From Hexactinellida sp. DTS-2022 (Eukaryota; Porifera; Hexactinellida), in NCBI GenBank assembly GCA_028753945.1, contig JAPNXP010000017.1, positions 806,001-870,000 of the forward strand: a stretch of DNA of 64,000 nt, given 5' to 3'. Shown in pieces: positions 1 to 12,556 of this stretch. The notes under the pieces were generated by a model. The model saw only the letters and a list, made by a program, of their open reading frames with translations. It ran no database searches and had not been told where the DNA came from. Each line of letters opens with the position of its first letter. Position 1 is the first letter of the stretch. Both the position numbers and the translations under genes were made by a program.

Positions 1-23
1 CGATTAAGCGGCTTCCACTGTAC
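1..23. repeat. Right end of a pogo/Tigger-like MITE
   Basis: The first bases, CGATTAAGCGGCTTCCACTG followed by TA, match the right end of the MITE at 10842-11028, which ends AAGTGGAGTCCACTGTA. Only the terminal repeat of this copy lies in the window. Confidence 0.55.
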
Positions 24-429
24 TAAACTTAGTTGAAAAATACTAATCTTGCTCCGGATGGTTCCGGGCTACATTCATCCGCCCAAAAAAGGTGTAAATT
101 TGAAATGTTCAAATTTTTACAATATTTTACAGATACTGCAGTAGGATGTTATCTATCGATGGAACTTTGGTTTTCATCGATACGACGATTATTTCCAAAG
201 TTAGGAACATTTAGTGGAGCGGGCATTTTATTTTCCAACTCGGTTTTATCACACAAAATGTCTTGAACATGGTAAACTAACTAGTATTTGTGATTACATT
301 GTTCCATTACTCAGACATTTGATAGTCTGTGGAAATTCCTCCAAAACTCATCAAAAATCTTTTTAGAATGTGGATCATATTGCAAAAGTTATAGCCCTTT
401 GGCCAAGGGTTTTTTTTATTGCCGATCTT

Positions 430-580
430 GGTGTAAAATTTGCACCAAGTTTTTTTGGAATTACACCACGATTCAGGTCGGCAGCGGACTCTGCAGTGTT
501 GAGTTACACCTCGATTAAGGGTCGGCCGCGGCCGATAAAGTGTTGAGTTACACCAAGGCCGCGCTGAGTTGCACCAAAGT
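430..580. repeat. CpG-rich tandem repeat with a GAGTTACACC core
   Basis: The motif GTTGAGTTACACC or close variants recurs at about 457, 498, 542 and 564, a spacing near 22 or 44 bp, with GGCCGCGGCC-like spacers. The block is GC-rich against an AT-rich background. The layout resembles the tandem-repeat ends of the MULE elements elsewhere in this window, but I found no partner end. Apart from this block, 24-1097 holds nothing I recognise. Confidence 0.4.
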
Positions 581-1097
581 CTCAACATTAAAAAAAACCC
601 TGCCTTCGGCGATCTTTGGGTTACAATTTTTTATCCAATTTGTAACTCAGAGAGGAAAAGAAATAAATTCAAGTTAAACTAGTGGAAAATGATCAGCACA
701 CATGGTTTCCCATAGGTAACTAATACATTTATCAGCCTAGGACGCATCGTTTTCGAAATGACCATAAAAGGGCATGAAAATGTGGCCAATTTTGATGACA
801 CATGCAAATTTGTATCTCTTAAACGGGGGACTGTAGAGCTTAGCTCTAAATGTCCAATCACATTGATATATCATCTCTAAATCATTCAAAGGCAAATATC
901 ACACAATACCAAATGATTACCATGCTATAAATTCGAATGCCTATATATGGAGGTGTCATGTGACCATAAAAAGAGAGAAAATCCAAATTCAATAGTGAGC
1001 TAGGGCTTAGTTCTAACTTTAGACACTATCAGTGATTGAATTGCAGTAAGATGGACGACTTAAAATTCCTTTCCGAATCAATATTCTTCTTTGTAGC

Positions 1098-1243
1098 CAT
1101 AGGCGTAGCACGCGGTCCGGCTGGTCCGGCCATGGCCGGACCAGTTTTCATATATTCTACTATATTATATCGGACGGTCCGGTTTTGGCCGGACCACTTT
1201 AACTGTTTGGCCGGAGATTTTTCAGAGCCGTGCGACGCCCGTG
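1098..1243. mobile_element. hAT-like MITE with GGCCGGACC inner repeats
   Basis: The ends are imperfect inverted repeats (CATAGGCGTAGCACG; the right end read on the other strand is CACGGGCGTCGCACGG). The interior is built from CCGGACC/GGTCCGG palindromes. TGTAG occurs on both sides, but an exact 8-bp duplication is not clear. Short ORFs here are repeat shadows. Confidence 0.45.
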
Positions 1244-1716
1244 TGTAGTCATGTTGAAAATCGTCACTGCCACCTGAAAACCACAATATCTAATTATAGA
1301 ATGCCACAATTTTTAAAGCTTTGTTGTGGGGAATTTTCTGAGGCTATAAAGCTGAGATTTGAACATAGCACTATGATATGTAAACTAAGATCTGTTACAG
1401 TTCCAATTGTCCAAATTTGTCCTTAATTACAAACTGGAGCCCTTTGGGAGCAAAAAAGTAGCTCAAATGTGGGAAATTCGTCCGTTTCGTCGAAAATTGT
1501 CAATTCCGATGAAAAATTTGACTTTTTGATATTAACACCTCCCTTGAGTAACTCAAGGGGACATGGTAGAATTGATTAGACCAATTTTTAGATCTGTGCT
1601 CTTTTTATATTTTTCATAACTAAGCTTTAGTACTATATTATTCTCTATGGGAGCTTAATTCTAGAATTTCAAAAAAAATCTGTACTTAGAAGCCTATTAT
1701 TAGAGCGCTAGTATTC

Positions 1717-3418
1717 GCGATACCGACATTTCGAGACGCGACCGTTCGATACCGACAATTCGAGATGCCGACATTTCGAGATGCGACATTTCGATACCGA
1801 ATCTGAAATCATACCAAAACAGTGAGAATTTGAAACAGTTGCTCATTAGAATAGTTGTTATTTCGTAGTAGTATAATTTGATATAGTGTTAATTCAACAC
1901 ATGTGTATGTGTGTATTTATATATATGGATAACTATTTCGTGTGTGACACAATATTTTTCTTTGAAATTGATGGCGGAAAACAATGGTACTACGTTTCGG
2001 TTAATTAATCAAGTCAAGTAGAGGAGGAAATAAACTCGAGGAGAACTGATATCTATTTGACAAACATAAAATTTTAGGCGAAATTACTTATTGGCAATGT
2101 GAAAGAAGAAAAGAGTTCAAAGCGAGACTTCATACCCAAGGTATGGAAATTCTAAAACGAATTAATGAGCATCTTCATGGGCCTGACATGCGGAAGATTC
2201 TCTGTCTGGAAACTAAAGCAGGAATAAAAAGAAAAGCTGCACAGACTCAGGACAGTAGCCATCATATTGTTGGCGAAAGTGTTTCAAATATTACCGATGG
2301 AGCAGCTGCTAAGTTACCCAAACTAAATAGCTTGAAGAGGACAATTCAACGCGAAAGAAGAAAGCAAATTCCGTTCCAGTTCAAACCCGAAAGTTTAGTC
2401 GAACTTGAAATTCCGATGGATTTCATGAAAACTGCCAAGAATGAAACATTCCTTCTATATGATTCTGGTCCAGAAGAGAGAATAATTCTAATTTTTGGAA
2501 CTTAATTAAAAAAACATTGAATTGCTGGAATTGTCACAGATTTTTTGATAGAATGGAATTCGAAAAGGCAGCAGCAAATGCATTTTCACATTTCTGGCCA
2601 AATACCCTTGTCAAAGGCTGTTTTTTTCCATTGACACAGAATATTTTCCGGAAAATTCAAGCGGAAGGACTTCAACACGAGTACCAGCACAACGAAGATT
2701 TTGCGTTACAGATGAAACTGATACCTGCCCTAGCTTTTGCACCACCTTGTAATGTTCTACAGTTGTTTGTTACTGTATTCCAGAACCTACCCATGCCAAT
2801 GGCAGAGGGTTTAGTTCTTTACTTCGAACGCACGTACATTGGGCGTGTCCTACCGGGCGGGAGCTTTCAGCAATCCATTTTCCCCATCGAGATGTGGAAT
2901 AGCCATTTCGAAGTGCTGGCTTGATTTCCCAGAACAACAAATTCAGTCGAAGCCTGGCATCGATCTTTTAACGCCACTGTTGGCTGCCATCATCCAACTA
3001 TTTGGAAGTTTATACAGCGCTTAAGTTAGAGCAGGAATGGTAGAGCTGAAACAAATAAAATATCTAGCGGGAGAGAGACCAACAAAGCGTACAAATTGGC
3101 AACACCATGAAGATAAAATCAGGAACTTAGTGCGGAACTACTTCAATCGTTCAAAGATGGATTTACGTGGTATAGCGCGTAACATTGGCTGGATTTGGAT
3201 TAATTTATTTAATTATTGTGCCAACATTTCCTTTCCTAATAATAGACTATTCATATACTATTTCATTTCTTAAATAAACTACAATCCTTAATAAACTACA
3301 ATCCTTAGGTTTATTCATGTCTAAGTTATCTTATCAACTTCATAATATCTTGTATCGAAATGTTGCATCTCGAAATGTCGGCTTCTCGAATTGTCCCGTC
3401 TCGAAATGTCGGTATGCC
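1717..3418 (+). mobile_element. MULE of Phantom type, internally deleted, with 9-bp TSD
   Basis: The 1.7-kb element is bounded by the 9-bp direct repeat CTAGTATTC at 1708-1716 and 3419-3427, as expected for Mutator-like insertion. Each end is a short tandem array of ATACCGACATTTCGAGACG-like units of about 20-25 bp (1717-1800 and, inverted, 3350-3418). Between them lie plus-strand remnants of a transposase with a FLYWCH-like finger, the combination described for Phantom elements. The first catalytic aspartate region is missing, so this copy cannot move itself. Confidence 0.8.
2059..3190 (+). pseudogene. Phantom-type MULE transposase remnant
   Basis: About 2059-2185 encodes a FLYWCH-like finger: YWQCERR, then KARLHTQG, then the HLHGPD histidine end; the cysteine expected before KARLHT reads Phe. 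The frame runs to a stop at about 2505 after FLLYDSGPEERIILIFGT. The segment with the first catalytic Asp (ADGTFK-type) is absent. The downstream part resumes at 2517 with MEFEKAAANAFSHFWP and GCFF (second Asp motif changed to Glu; expected GCFFH lacks its His), and continues near 2943 in another frame with NSVEAWHRSFNATVGCHHPT, the motif carrying the catalytic Glu. At least two frame changes and one internal deletion are visible. As a transposase it would have bound the element's ends and cut and pasted it. Confidence 0.8.
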
Positions 3419-3458
3419 CTAGTATTCTGAAAATAGCTTATATATATACTCCTTAAAG

Positions 3459-3560
3459 CAGGGATGCCAACCTCTGAAAACCAAAAAAGCGGGAGGTTTG
3501 CTATTTTTTGGCGGGAGTTTTACCAAAAAATCGGGAGGTCGAAGATGAAAAGCGGGAGAG
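3459..3560. repeat. hAT-like end with GCGGGAGG repeats
   Basis: GCAGGGATGCCAACCTC at 3459 looks like a hAT end (CAGGG...), followed by repeated GCGGGAG motifs. I found no matching opposite end, so this is one end of a broken or larger element. Confidence 0.35.
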
Positions 3561-3929
3561 TCAAAATATATACTATTTCTTTGAATTTATCATGAATAGA
3601 ACGATACAATATGATTAATTTACGTTTGAATATCTACAATTAGGAAACGATATTTTTAAAGTTCTATCTATCAAATTTCTTCTCGCGTATCTCGTATTCA
3701 CCCAATGTATGCAATAATACAACAAGACGAAATAGCTAGATTATTGAATTATAATTTTTTTACAAAGTCAGTTTTTTTATTAGATATACGTAGATGTAGT
3801 AGATTTAAATATCTTCAAAATTTCTCGTCATTTAAATTATGGACATTTTTCTAGAGTTTTCGAGGAATTTCATGACGATTAGGCCATCAAATTTGTAGAT
3901 GTGTTGCAAAGCTTATTCCACCCTTGATT

Positions 3930-4395
3930 GCACCGATTGACATATTAACTCAACGAGAAAAAATTCAACATCATATATTGTATAACATCTTTCTGGAGGA
4001 TGTAAGCCACCCGGGATATTTTTAAGAATTTCGTCCAAATTCGAATTAAAGAGAAACAATCTTTGAGAGAAATATCAGTATTGAAATGTGTGAAGTAAGA
4101 AATATTCAATTCAAATGTTGGAACGACCGGGGCCAAGGTAGTATGCGGAGAATGTTCTGGTGTACTATTTGCGAATGGCATAAAAGTATTGTTATTAATA
4201 TTAATACTGTCTACTTCAGCAACTGATATCTTTTCATTTTCGTTAGGGGATATATCTGAGTGACAAGATGTGCAACACCAATCAATATTCCTTGCTTCGC
4301 GAACAGCCTGGCGATATAAATCTTGAGAAACGCCAGTATCGCAATTTCTATGAATCCTACGTCTTCAAGGTTCACTTTGTAAACCTAGTTGTCTG
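3930..4395 (-). pseudogene. Degenerate fragment with half of a PHD-like finger
   Basis: Read on the minus strand, about 4375-4255 gives RRRIHRNCDTGVSQDLYRQA and then IDWCCTSC. This is the second half of a PHD-type zinc finger (H-x2-C ... C-x2-C). It is followed by an acidic stretch (SPNENEK) and then FELNISYFTHFN. Proteins with this finger and tail are common as multicopy transposon-type genes in invertebrates. The first half of the finger is not present. The assignment rests on motif memory only, and no specific function is claimed. Confidence 0.45.
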
Positions 4396-4410
4396 GGTGT
4401 GATACGTTTT

Positions 4411-6616
4411 CTACCTTGGATGCATAATTCTGACGTATTTATAAGCGAAATAATAAATTCAATTGACAATTTGAAACTATACATGTACGTATATAGAATT
4501 CAATAGCAGTAAGAATATCCAGAGCTGGCTTCATCAATAGACGTGCCTATTTGTAAACAAGTAAACGAATTCGAATTTATCAATGGAATTAATTTAGATT
4601 TAACAGGTTTCATAGAGCCCAAACTTTTACCCATCCAACCAGCATCTATCAATTTATTTACAATTTGGTCAATTGGACTATCTGCTGAGTAGGAATTGAC
4701 TTGAGTACCAGTCGACCTGTTACGAGTTGGTATATAGCACGAGTTGGTATGTGGTACGAGTTGACTGGCAATCGTATAAAACTATATAGTAGGATCCTAC
4801 TATAACTTTTTTTACTAGAAGAAGCACACTAAAAATTAGCACGTACACATACGTTTTGTGTCGAAATATCATTAGACTTGATTATTTTTCCAAATAGGAC
4901 TTCCTCAATGGATATATGCTCTCATGATTTCAATAATTTAAAGTATTTTTGATAGTACGTATTTATATTCTCATTTTCAAATGTTTACTTTGAAAAGTGG
5001 GTCTGTTATACACCTTTCTCGGTCCATTGCCCCCTTTCACCATTTCCAGGTAAACTTTATGCTCTTATGTAACCAGTAGTTGATCAAGAAATACCGTGAA
5101 GAGGATGATAATGTGTATTTTCATTAATATCACTTCTAGTACTTACAATATTATGAGAATGAGAATGACGAATAATTCCATAATATCATGTTTTACTCTT
5201 TTTAGAGAAAATTCCCCTATTAGCAACTATTTTTGCAACAAAACCCAGTTGCTAATAAAACAACTCCACTGTACATAGTTTGGTACTCATTTGTGACATT
5301 CACGTTCAGACAGTTTTATTTAGCACAATAGCCACTCCAAGATCTCGACAATTTGCCACGCCATGATTGATATTCTTTCTGATACCCCTGGACTCCAAAA
5401 ACATTTGTAACCTGATGACGAATAAAATCTCTCCAGATTCTTAATTTCCAGAAATTTGGAGTCCGTTGTAAGCGCGCTTTGAGATACCTCTTTTTCGCTT
5501 CCGCCGGCCCGAAGCCCCAACGATTATGGACTCCAGAGATCTCCAAGAGGGGATTTTTCTCAATTCTATCGACTTGCTCATATATTCTTACTGGAATATC
5601 AAAATTTGTTCACTTATTTTAGAAAATTCAATGATCTTTCAAGCAGACTAAATAGCCTCATTGAGATGATCACAGGATACTCCCGACAAACTGAACGGCA
5701 AAGGGAATATTATAATTATAATTGTCTCAAGATTGAAATTTATCTGTTCTGAACCTCGTATTATTTATATGTGGCGGTACTATAATGTACAAGACTTGAC
5801 ATAACTGGACAAAACCTAACATTTCTTCTGAGATTATTTGTTATTAAGTTAGCTAGTCTAAATTTGTTCAAGATTTGGATTGGCAAGGCTGAATTAGGTA
5901 ACGTTGCATTAAATCAGGCATTCACTCAATATCTCATTAGCTTTTTTGTAATCTTTGTTTGAAAAATTGTTAAAATTATAAGTTCGTTGTTCTTTTCGTA
6001 GTTGACCGATCTAGAGTAGAGCTATATTGTACAAGGGTTCGATTACTATAATTTATATGTGCTATTAATTTGATCATATGAGTAAACATCATGACTGCTG
6101 AAACTTCACTGTATCTAGGCTGAAATTAATTGTCTTCTAACTATTTCAAACTTTACCGCTTAACTATGCAACACTTGATTGTGATCCACTGCCAAAAATT
6201 CTTTAAAAACTGGGAAAATACAATGGTGGACGGAAAACTTGATTGGTCTAAATCTAAATTGACTAATTCATTGAAGAGGGGCATACCAACAGAATACCAA
6301 CAATAACGAATAATTTAAATCATGATTCTTATCCTACTAGCGTTTCGCTGTCTTGATATTTTTCAAGTTCTCAATGGAATGGCAAATTAAAAACAAAGTA
6401 GTTCAACACAGGAATGATCGATATATTGTATATCTATGTATGTTGACTAATAGTAGAATATGATTAATTCATAATTGATTCATTATTCCAGAATTTGTCA
6501 ACTGAACAAATAGTTTGTCTGGCCTGACTAACCATCGTGTCTTTCTAGCGACTGTTGATAAGTTCAGATAAATGTTGGGCCGTCCATATCTGAACCGGGT
6601 GGTACATACTGCGCCG
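4411..6616. other. AT-rich stretch, nothing recognised
   Basis: I see no gene, RNA or transposon ends I can support. Short ORFs around 5316-5546 on the minus strand have no recognisable motif. Confidence 0.5.
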
Positions 6617-6676
6617 CAGGCCTGTAGCCAGAAAGTGATAGTGTGGGGGCTCTCTCCCCACCTGGCTACGGGCCTG
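6617..6676. mobile_element. 60-bp hAT micro-MITE with perfect 8-bp TSD
   Basis: The ends are CAGGCCTGTAGCCAG and its near inverse CTGGCTACGGGCCTG, flanked on both sides by CTGCGCCG (6609-6616 and 6677-6684). At 60 bp the element is almost all inverted repeat. A related left end occurs at about 43138. Confidence 0.85.
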
Positions 6677-6991
6677 CTGCGCCGTCCTTGTTATATTGTT
6701 CGCTACTCATGACTCCTAAAGCTTCATTGATGGGTAACTCTTTTTACCAAGTTTGGACAGGGGCAGATCCAAGATTTATTACAAGAGGGGGGGTTGTCAT
6801 TTTGTAAGATAACACATCACATGCAGGGGGTTCTGAGGGCGTTGTAGGCCTCCCAGGCGAATTCGGGGGCTTTGCTTCTGGAAAGCCAGATACGATTTAG
6901 TGAAATTTGCCAATTTCCAATACCTAACAAGTGCGATACTTAGTAGATTATTCTGGACATTTCGAAAATCCACCAGACGATATGCCACACT

Positions 6992-7544
6992 CAGGGGCGG
7001 ATTACCCTATGAGCTAACTAAGCTATAGCTTGGGGGCCTTCGAAAGTTTGGGCCTCAATTGCTGTCAAGGCCATCGAGTAGGGGAGGCCTTCGCAGCCCC
7101 ACTTTTTAAGAGCTTCCGATGATATTGGCTTAATATCTCTATGTTATTCTAAGAATATTCCTTTAGGACTGGCGCCCATTATGACATCATAAAAAAATTT
7201 GTTCGCCAAAAAGTTGGAAAAATAAATTTTGTGAGTATGCAAAGTCTTAAGAAACTGTATTGATGTCCGATCCTACTTAATTGATACTATGAGCCTTTAG
7301 ATATTATTGCTTGCTTATAGTAGGGGCGACTGGGCGTAACTAACTTGTATTTAAGAAGAGGTGTTCATCCTCTCATTTAAGTGCTTAGCCTCCACTTTCT
7401 ATTGTATTCGCCTCTTCTTTTAAGCGAATTACTTTCCTTGGTTCCTCTAACCGAAGTTTTAGTTAAACCCTATAAAAACACATTGGGTAGGGCCTCCGAC
7501 GCTCATTTAGCTTAGGGACCTCAACATACCGTAGTCCGGCCCTG
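6992..7544. mobile_element. hAT MITE, 553 bp, perfect 8-bp TSD
   Basis: The left end CAGGGGCGGATTACCC and right end TAGTCCGGCCCTG are flanked by GCCACACT on both sides (6984-6991 and 7545-7552). No transposase is encoded. The elements at 30813 and 41344 have related CAGGGCCGGATT ends. Confidence 0.85.
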
Positions 7545-7552
7545 GCCACACT

Positions 7553-8451
7553 ACCCAACGAGTGGGCATTGTTTCTTAGGATTAGAAACTTAGCAATTTA
7601 TCTAGTATTAATAATGATTTAATGAAAATATTAGCAATTTGGGAAATAATTACTAGTACTGTATTAGAGGTTACAGGTTAGGGTCACTAATGGACGTAAT
7701 TATAGCATCTGGCACAACTGAACACTAATTAATACAGAGTATGCTGGAATCAAAGGTCCTTTTAAAATAAAAATCACATTGGAAATTGAATTCTTTCGAT
7801 TCACATCGGTTTAAAATGATCTAACAATCGATAAAATTGATCAATATTCTTCAATTTAATTCCAACCATGTGATATTTCGGCAATCCAATCGATACAATT
7901 TTACAATGCATAGTCGGTTAATATCTCGATTGGGTTGGATTGGATTGGTACCTCTGGTTGCAGGACGTTTCCTTTTACGTTCAAGATGTTCTTTGGGCTC
8001 ACTTCTTTACTAAAACTTTGTTAAACTAAATATCTTAACAATTATCGTTTATTCATTATTCATTAATTATTCCTTAAAAGTTATTCGAATGTATTCTGCA
8101 TTGATCCTTAGTTCTATCAATAAGGCATCAGAGAATCACTTCGAATTTCACATTATGGCCTCGTCGATTCTAACTATAAATATATTTTAAGCCTTCTCAC
8201 GACATATTTCATAGCATCTGGCAATATCCAAAATCATATTGATTGGATTTATTGTTTTTGAAATATCTAATTTAGTAGTAAAGTTTTTTCATTTGTTTCT
8301 AATTATGTTTTTATCAAAGTTAAACTTCACGAAATATTTTGATCTTTAATTCAATTTGTAAATATGTAATTTGAGTACTTAGACATATCTTTTGTATATG
8401 CTACACTAATTAATCTGCATTTTTAAATATTGAATTGCTATAGTATAATAA
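7553..8451. other. AT-rich DNA upstream of the receptor's first coding exon
   Basis: This stretch precedes the ATG at 8452. I cannot identify a TATA box, initiator or 5' splice acceptor with confidence, so the transcription start and any 5' noncoding exons are unplaced. Confidence 0.4.
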
Positions 8452-8776
8452 ATGGCTGCTACAAACTATACTCTTCCCAACTCATCCTCCCCACTTTCAA
8501 TCGGCTATTACTCTGACTCCCCAACCGACAATTGTGGACCTACCAGAAACCTGATAGGTGCATGTACACCAAACTTTCCCATAAAGAAAGAAGATTCTCC
8601 ACAAATATCACATTTTTCTATGCAGTTGTCTCAGTGTAGGAGTCCTGAAGATATTCATTTAGAACAGAAAGGCTATGGTATCGGTCTAGGTACTCCTCCG
8701 GAAAGTCCAAAACACAAACCAACAACTCTGCAAATCGCAGATTCTCCTGGGTTTTCTCCCCCTTCATCAACCATGG
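8452..8776 (+). CDS. Nuclear receptor (NR2, HNF4/RXR-like), exon encoding the A/B region
   Basis: This exon encodes the N-terminal A/B transactivation region of a DNA-binding transcription factor that acts in the nucleus. The ATG at 8452 (MAATNYTLPNSSSPLSIGYY...) opens a frame of 108 codons plus one base. It ends at a strong donor (G|GTAAGT at 8776/8777), phase 1. The peptide is low in complexity and rich in Ser-Pro and Thr-Pro, and it contains IKKEDSP, whose IKKE fits the psi-K-x-E sumoylation consensus. The phase matches the exon at 36094: the split codon becomes GAT (Asp). A/B regions are poorly conserved, so the link rests on phase, strand, order and shared S/T-P style. An upstream noncoding exon is possible. 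Confidence 0.8.
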
Positions 8777-8942
8777 GTAAGTTTTTTCTTTTGATATAAT
8801 TGCAAACTGCGACCATAACTAAAGGCTAATCAAAAACGTCTTCAAATACTTGCTTTAAATACTGTATTTGTTTCAACAATGTTTTATGCGTATAATTTTT
8901 ACAAAATGGGGATACTCAAAACTTCAAGTTAATTGTGAATCT

Positions 8943-9431
8943 CAGGGTTGGGGCCGATTACTTTCAGATGATTACGATTACGATCTATATTGTTTAAACG
9001 ATTATGGTTATGGTTACGAATACTATCTAAAAATTTTAAGCGATTACGATTACGATTACTATAAACTTGTATATGATTACGATTATGAAAATAACCCAAA
9101 ATGTAACTAAATTCGGTCTGGCTAAGTCTGATAATTTCGAATCTAAAAGTACTAACAATAAGGGAAAGTGTTAATTCAAATAAACTAACTGTTACTGTAT
9201 ATATTATGATGGATTTCAAATTAATGTGACTGTTATTGAATAAAAGCACTATCGCAGTGCAATCCTACGAATTTATTATATCCTTAATTTCAAAAGCTAA
9301 TAAATTAGCATGATTACGATTACGATACGATTACACTCTAATAGAATCATCTGATTACGATTATGATTACAACGATATGTGTAACTGATTACATTCGATT
9401 ACGATTGTAATCGTAATCGGCCCCAACCCTG
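8943..9431. mobile_element. hAT-like MITE filled with GATTACG microsatellite
   Basis: The inverted ends are CAGGGTTGGGGCCGATTAC (8943) and GTAATCGGCCCCAACCCTG (to 9431). The interior next to both ends is irregular GATTAC/GATTACG repeat. No clean 8-bp duplication is visible. The Asp/Tyr-rich and Asn/Arg-rich ORFs here are translations of the repeat, not genes. Confidence 0.7.
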
Positions 9432-9631
9432 AATTTGTGTTCCAGAACATGCTTAATTAAAGCACATTTATTTTATTTCCAATTCTCTTATTAAACAGCT
9501 GTATAATTACAATATGTTAAGTACAATTCAAGGATACAAAATTTAGAAGATTTGTAATATTTACATCTTTCCTTTACCTCTTTAACTATGGTGGAATTCA
9601 GTGCATGGTTCAAACTTACAGAAGTATATAT

Positions 9632-9906
9632 ACTACAACCTCGCTAATCCGACCCCTCGCATGTCCGAACAGAAGATCCAAAACTTTTTCGTAAAATTTG
9701 GGGTAAAAATCTTAGACATTTGTATATTACATTGGAATTATAAAAATATAATTCTCAGACAAGAATTTAGGAAGTATACTATATGTTTAAATTGGATTAA
9801 AAAGGATTTAGGTTTTTATTTTATATAAAATGTATGACTTCACTAATCAGAACAGAAATTATTTGACTCGGGACACCTCTAATCGGATTAGCGAGGGTGT
9901 ACTGTA
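9632..9906. mobile_element. pogo/Tigger-like MITE
   Basis: The inverted ends are ACTACAACCTCGCTAATCCG and CGGATTAGCGAGGGTGTACTG, with TA on both sides. The repeats are about 25 bp and the interior is AT-rich and noncoding. Confidence 0.7.
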
Positions 9907-10841
9907 CTGAGCTTTCTAAATTTTCAGATGTTTTCAATTCTAGAATATATTTTTTGAAAATTTCTTAAATATAAACACCGTTTATGGTCAAGGAATTTTG
10001 TCAGGGTCCAAGTATTATAAGACGTCCACAACATTCATATCTCTGTCTATTATGATAGCAAATGAATCTTACCAGGACCTTCCGGTTCGAACTAAATCAA
10101 CGAAAAGTCCGTATTATAATCTGAGTTTCTATCGAAAAGAAGCAATTCCATACAATGAAATATATTACATTGTTAAACGATAAATATAATTTATGAATTT
10201 TCTGAACAGGGAATTAAGGTCCGGCCAAGGCTGGAGGATCTCGGTCGGTATATTCTAATTATTCCAAACAAAGTATGACCGCCGCACCTGCTCCTACGAT
10301 TAATATATAACTAATTTATCCGAGACTTTTCATACAATAATATATTTAATGTTAATATTACCGTAAATTCTTCATAGTCGTCTTCATCTTTTGTTGGCCA
10401 TGTTTCCGAATAATCTACTACATTCATTTAATTTACTCATATTAGTAGCCTTGTCCGTACGTTTGTTAGCCCACTTCGGACTCCTTGCCTTGGTGAACTA
10501 ATAGAGAGAACCGACTATATCAAAATCACATTCTCAAGTCTACTTTGATTAAGGACTCTCTTTGATAAGAACATGAATTGGGCGAAATTTTGGTTAAGAA
10601 GTAGTTTTAACTCCTAGACTATACATTTACTTCGGATAATACAAATTTCCTGCTAATCCGAACAAAAAAAGTTAACGACAGTCTGCTGTTTATAAGGAAG
10701 GAATATGTAATGATATTTATCAATAATATTTATTGATATTTGATATTTTTTGATAAGGGTGAGAAATATTAAATTGTAAAGATATCTACTTTAGATTACA
10801 GAGTATATCAACTGTTCATAGCAACTTAATTAAGAAAGTTA

Positions 10842-11028
10842 TACTGTAGACTCCGCTTAATAGAATCACCTCGGGACCAGGTTGTTTTCACCCGATTAAG
10901 CGGAGAAATCTATTAACCGAAAAATATAAGCCAAAATTTAATTCCGTCTTATAACTCCTGTTAAATTTTACCCGATTAAGCGGAGAAATCTATTAACCGG
11001 TGGCTCTATTAAGTGGAGTCCACTGTAT
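10842..11028. mobile_element. pogo/Tigger-like MITE
   Basis: The ends are CTGTAGACTCCGCTTAATAG and CTATTAAGTGGAGTCCACTG within TA. The motif CCCGATTAAGCGGAGAAATC occurs twice inside. It belongs to the same family as the fragment at position 1 and the degenerate copy near 50945-51045. Confidence 0.75.
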
Positions 11029-12049
11029 ATTGCATTATGTTAATTTAAATTAATGACCCCAAGGCAAGCATACAACTACCTCTTTTTGGTTGTTGTGTGC
11101 ATGTAATACTTCACGACGCGAGCAAGCGAAGCGCGCATGTATCGAATTATTCACCTTTGTTATTTCATCACAATCAATTAACATTTAGTTTTCTAAGTAT
11201 TAGCTGCCTTTGCACCTTGTGACAATTTGGCAGTTTTGAGAAATAGGCATTTTGATAGCAAATACCGACTTGTCAAGTATTGCTCTCAAATAGTTTATTG
11301 TATAAATGGTGCAGTCTCATCAATAACCTTGCCATATGGTATGCGGTCCAAGTTAATGCCAACATCTTCAAAAGTTGATGCAATCTTCAATCCAACAAAC
11401 TTCAAAAGTTTATGTAAAGTTCATATCAAATGCCAAAATTGATATGTTCGTAAGTCAAAATTCATTTTTCATAAAAAAGTTAATGAAAAGATGATGACAA
11501 TTCTCTATTATTCATCTTTTTTGATTATTCATTTTCCGGGGATGGGGCCCCATCTCGAGATTTTTTCTGGGATGGGAAAGTATAGTTCCATTTCCATCCT
11601 GATAATTCGGAGGGTGTGGGGTATCTCCGCTTACTTAACAAACACAAGCATTGTAAAACAAATATTATTCAAAAATATTTATGGATTAGTATTATAGTCA
11701 TTGCTGGAAGTACTAGTCATTTGCGGCCCAGTGTTCACTCGTCTGTTCTGGGCCCCAAAAGAGATTGGACCTGGCCGGCAATCCGCGAATTATAAAATGC
11801 TAGGAAAAATTGTCAAGATAAATATATGGTTAATGGACATACCCATGTCCAACAAGTTCATGTCAATCTAGCGATTTTTTTTTTACATTGTTCAAGTTAA
11901 AATAAGAGCACAACTCACAGTGCACGAAATGGTCAAATCCTGGAAGTAGCTATTTAGGTGTAAAATAGATATTAAACTATATTATTTACCTATGGGAAAT
12001 CGCATTCATAAAATCCATTGGTAAAATTAGATTTTTTCTATGACTTCAG

Positions 12050-12556
12050 ATGTGGAAGTTATGACGTCATTGTCACATTTTTGAAAGTGTTAAAATCCAC
12101 CTAATTGCTCACAACTCAAATTTCATATCAGTTAGACACGTGAAAATTTAAAGGCATTATGTATGTTAATAGTGGATACACATTCATCACCAAAAATCAC
12201 GAATATGCTAATTCATTATAAAATTGCTACGTCATCATGATAATACAAAAATCTTGAAATTAATGTATCTCGCACATAATTCGCAACCTCAACGATATAA
12301 ACTCTGAAAATTTAATGGAACATGTACAAATATGATGCGGATTCGTTGGTCACACCAGATTTCCAATATACCTACTCATTATCGCATGATCACGTAATCA
12401 CAAAAATTTCACATTGTTAAATTTGACATTTAGGCCTATTTACACTTTATAATCAATGTTAGAAGTATATAAACCACACACCTCCCGCGAAGCGGTTGGT
12501 GTGCCGTGTGTGGTTGTGTTCTGTCGCGAAGCGACCTAGCAAGCGAAGCGCGCTAG
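12050..12556 (+). mobile_element. Helitron (family 1), 3' half
   Basis: The sequence aligns with the family-1 Helitrons at 19321 and 38965 from TGACGTCATTGTCACATTT onwards. It ends ...AGCGCGCTAG|T at 12556 after the two GCGAAGC hairpins. Here the large hairpin has a damaged right arm. The 5' end is not recognisable. Confidence 0.75.

Noticed and set aside
8868-9249. Asp/Tyr-rich and Asn/Arg-rich ORFs
   Set aside because: They are translations of GATTACG repeats in a MITE.
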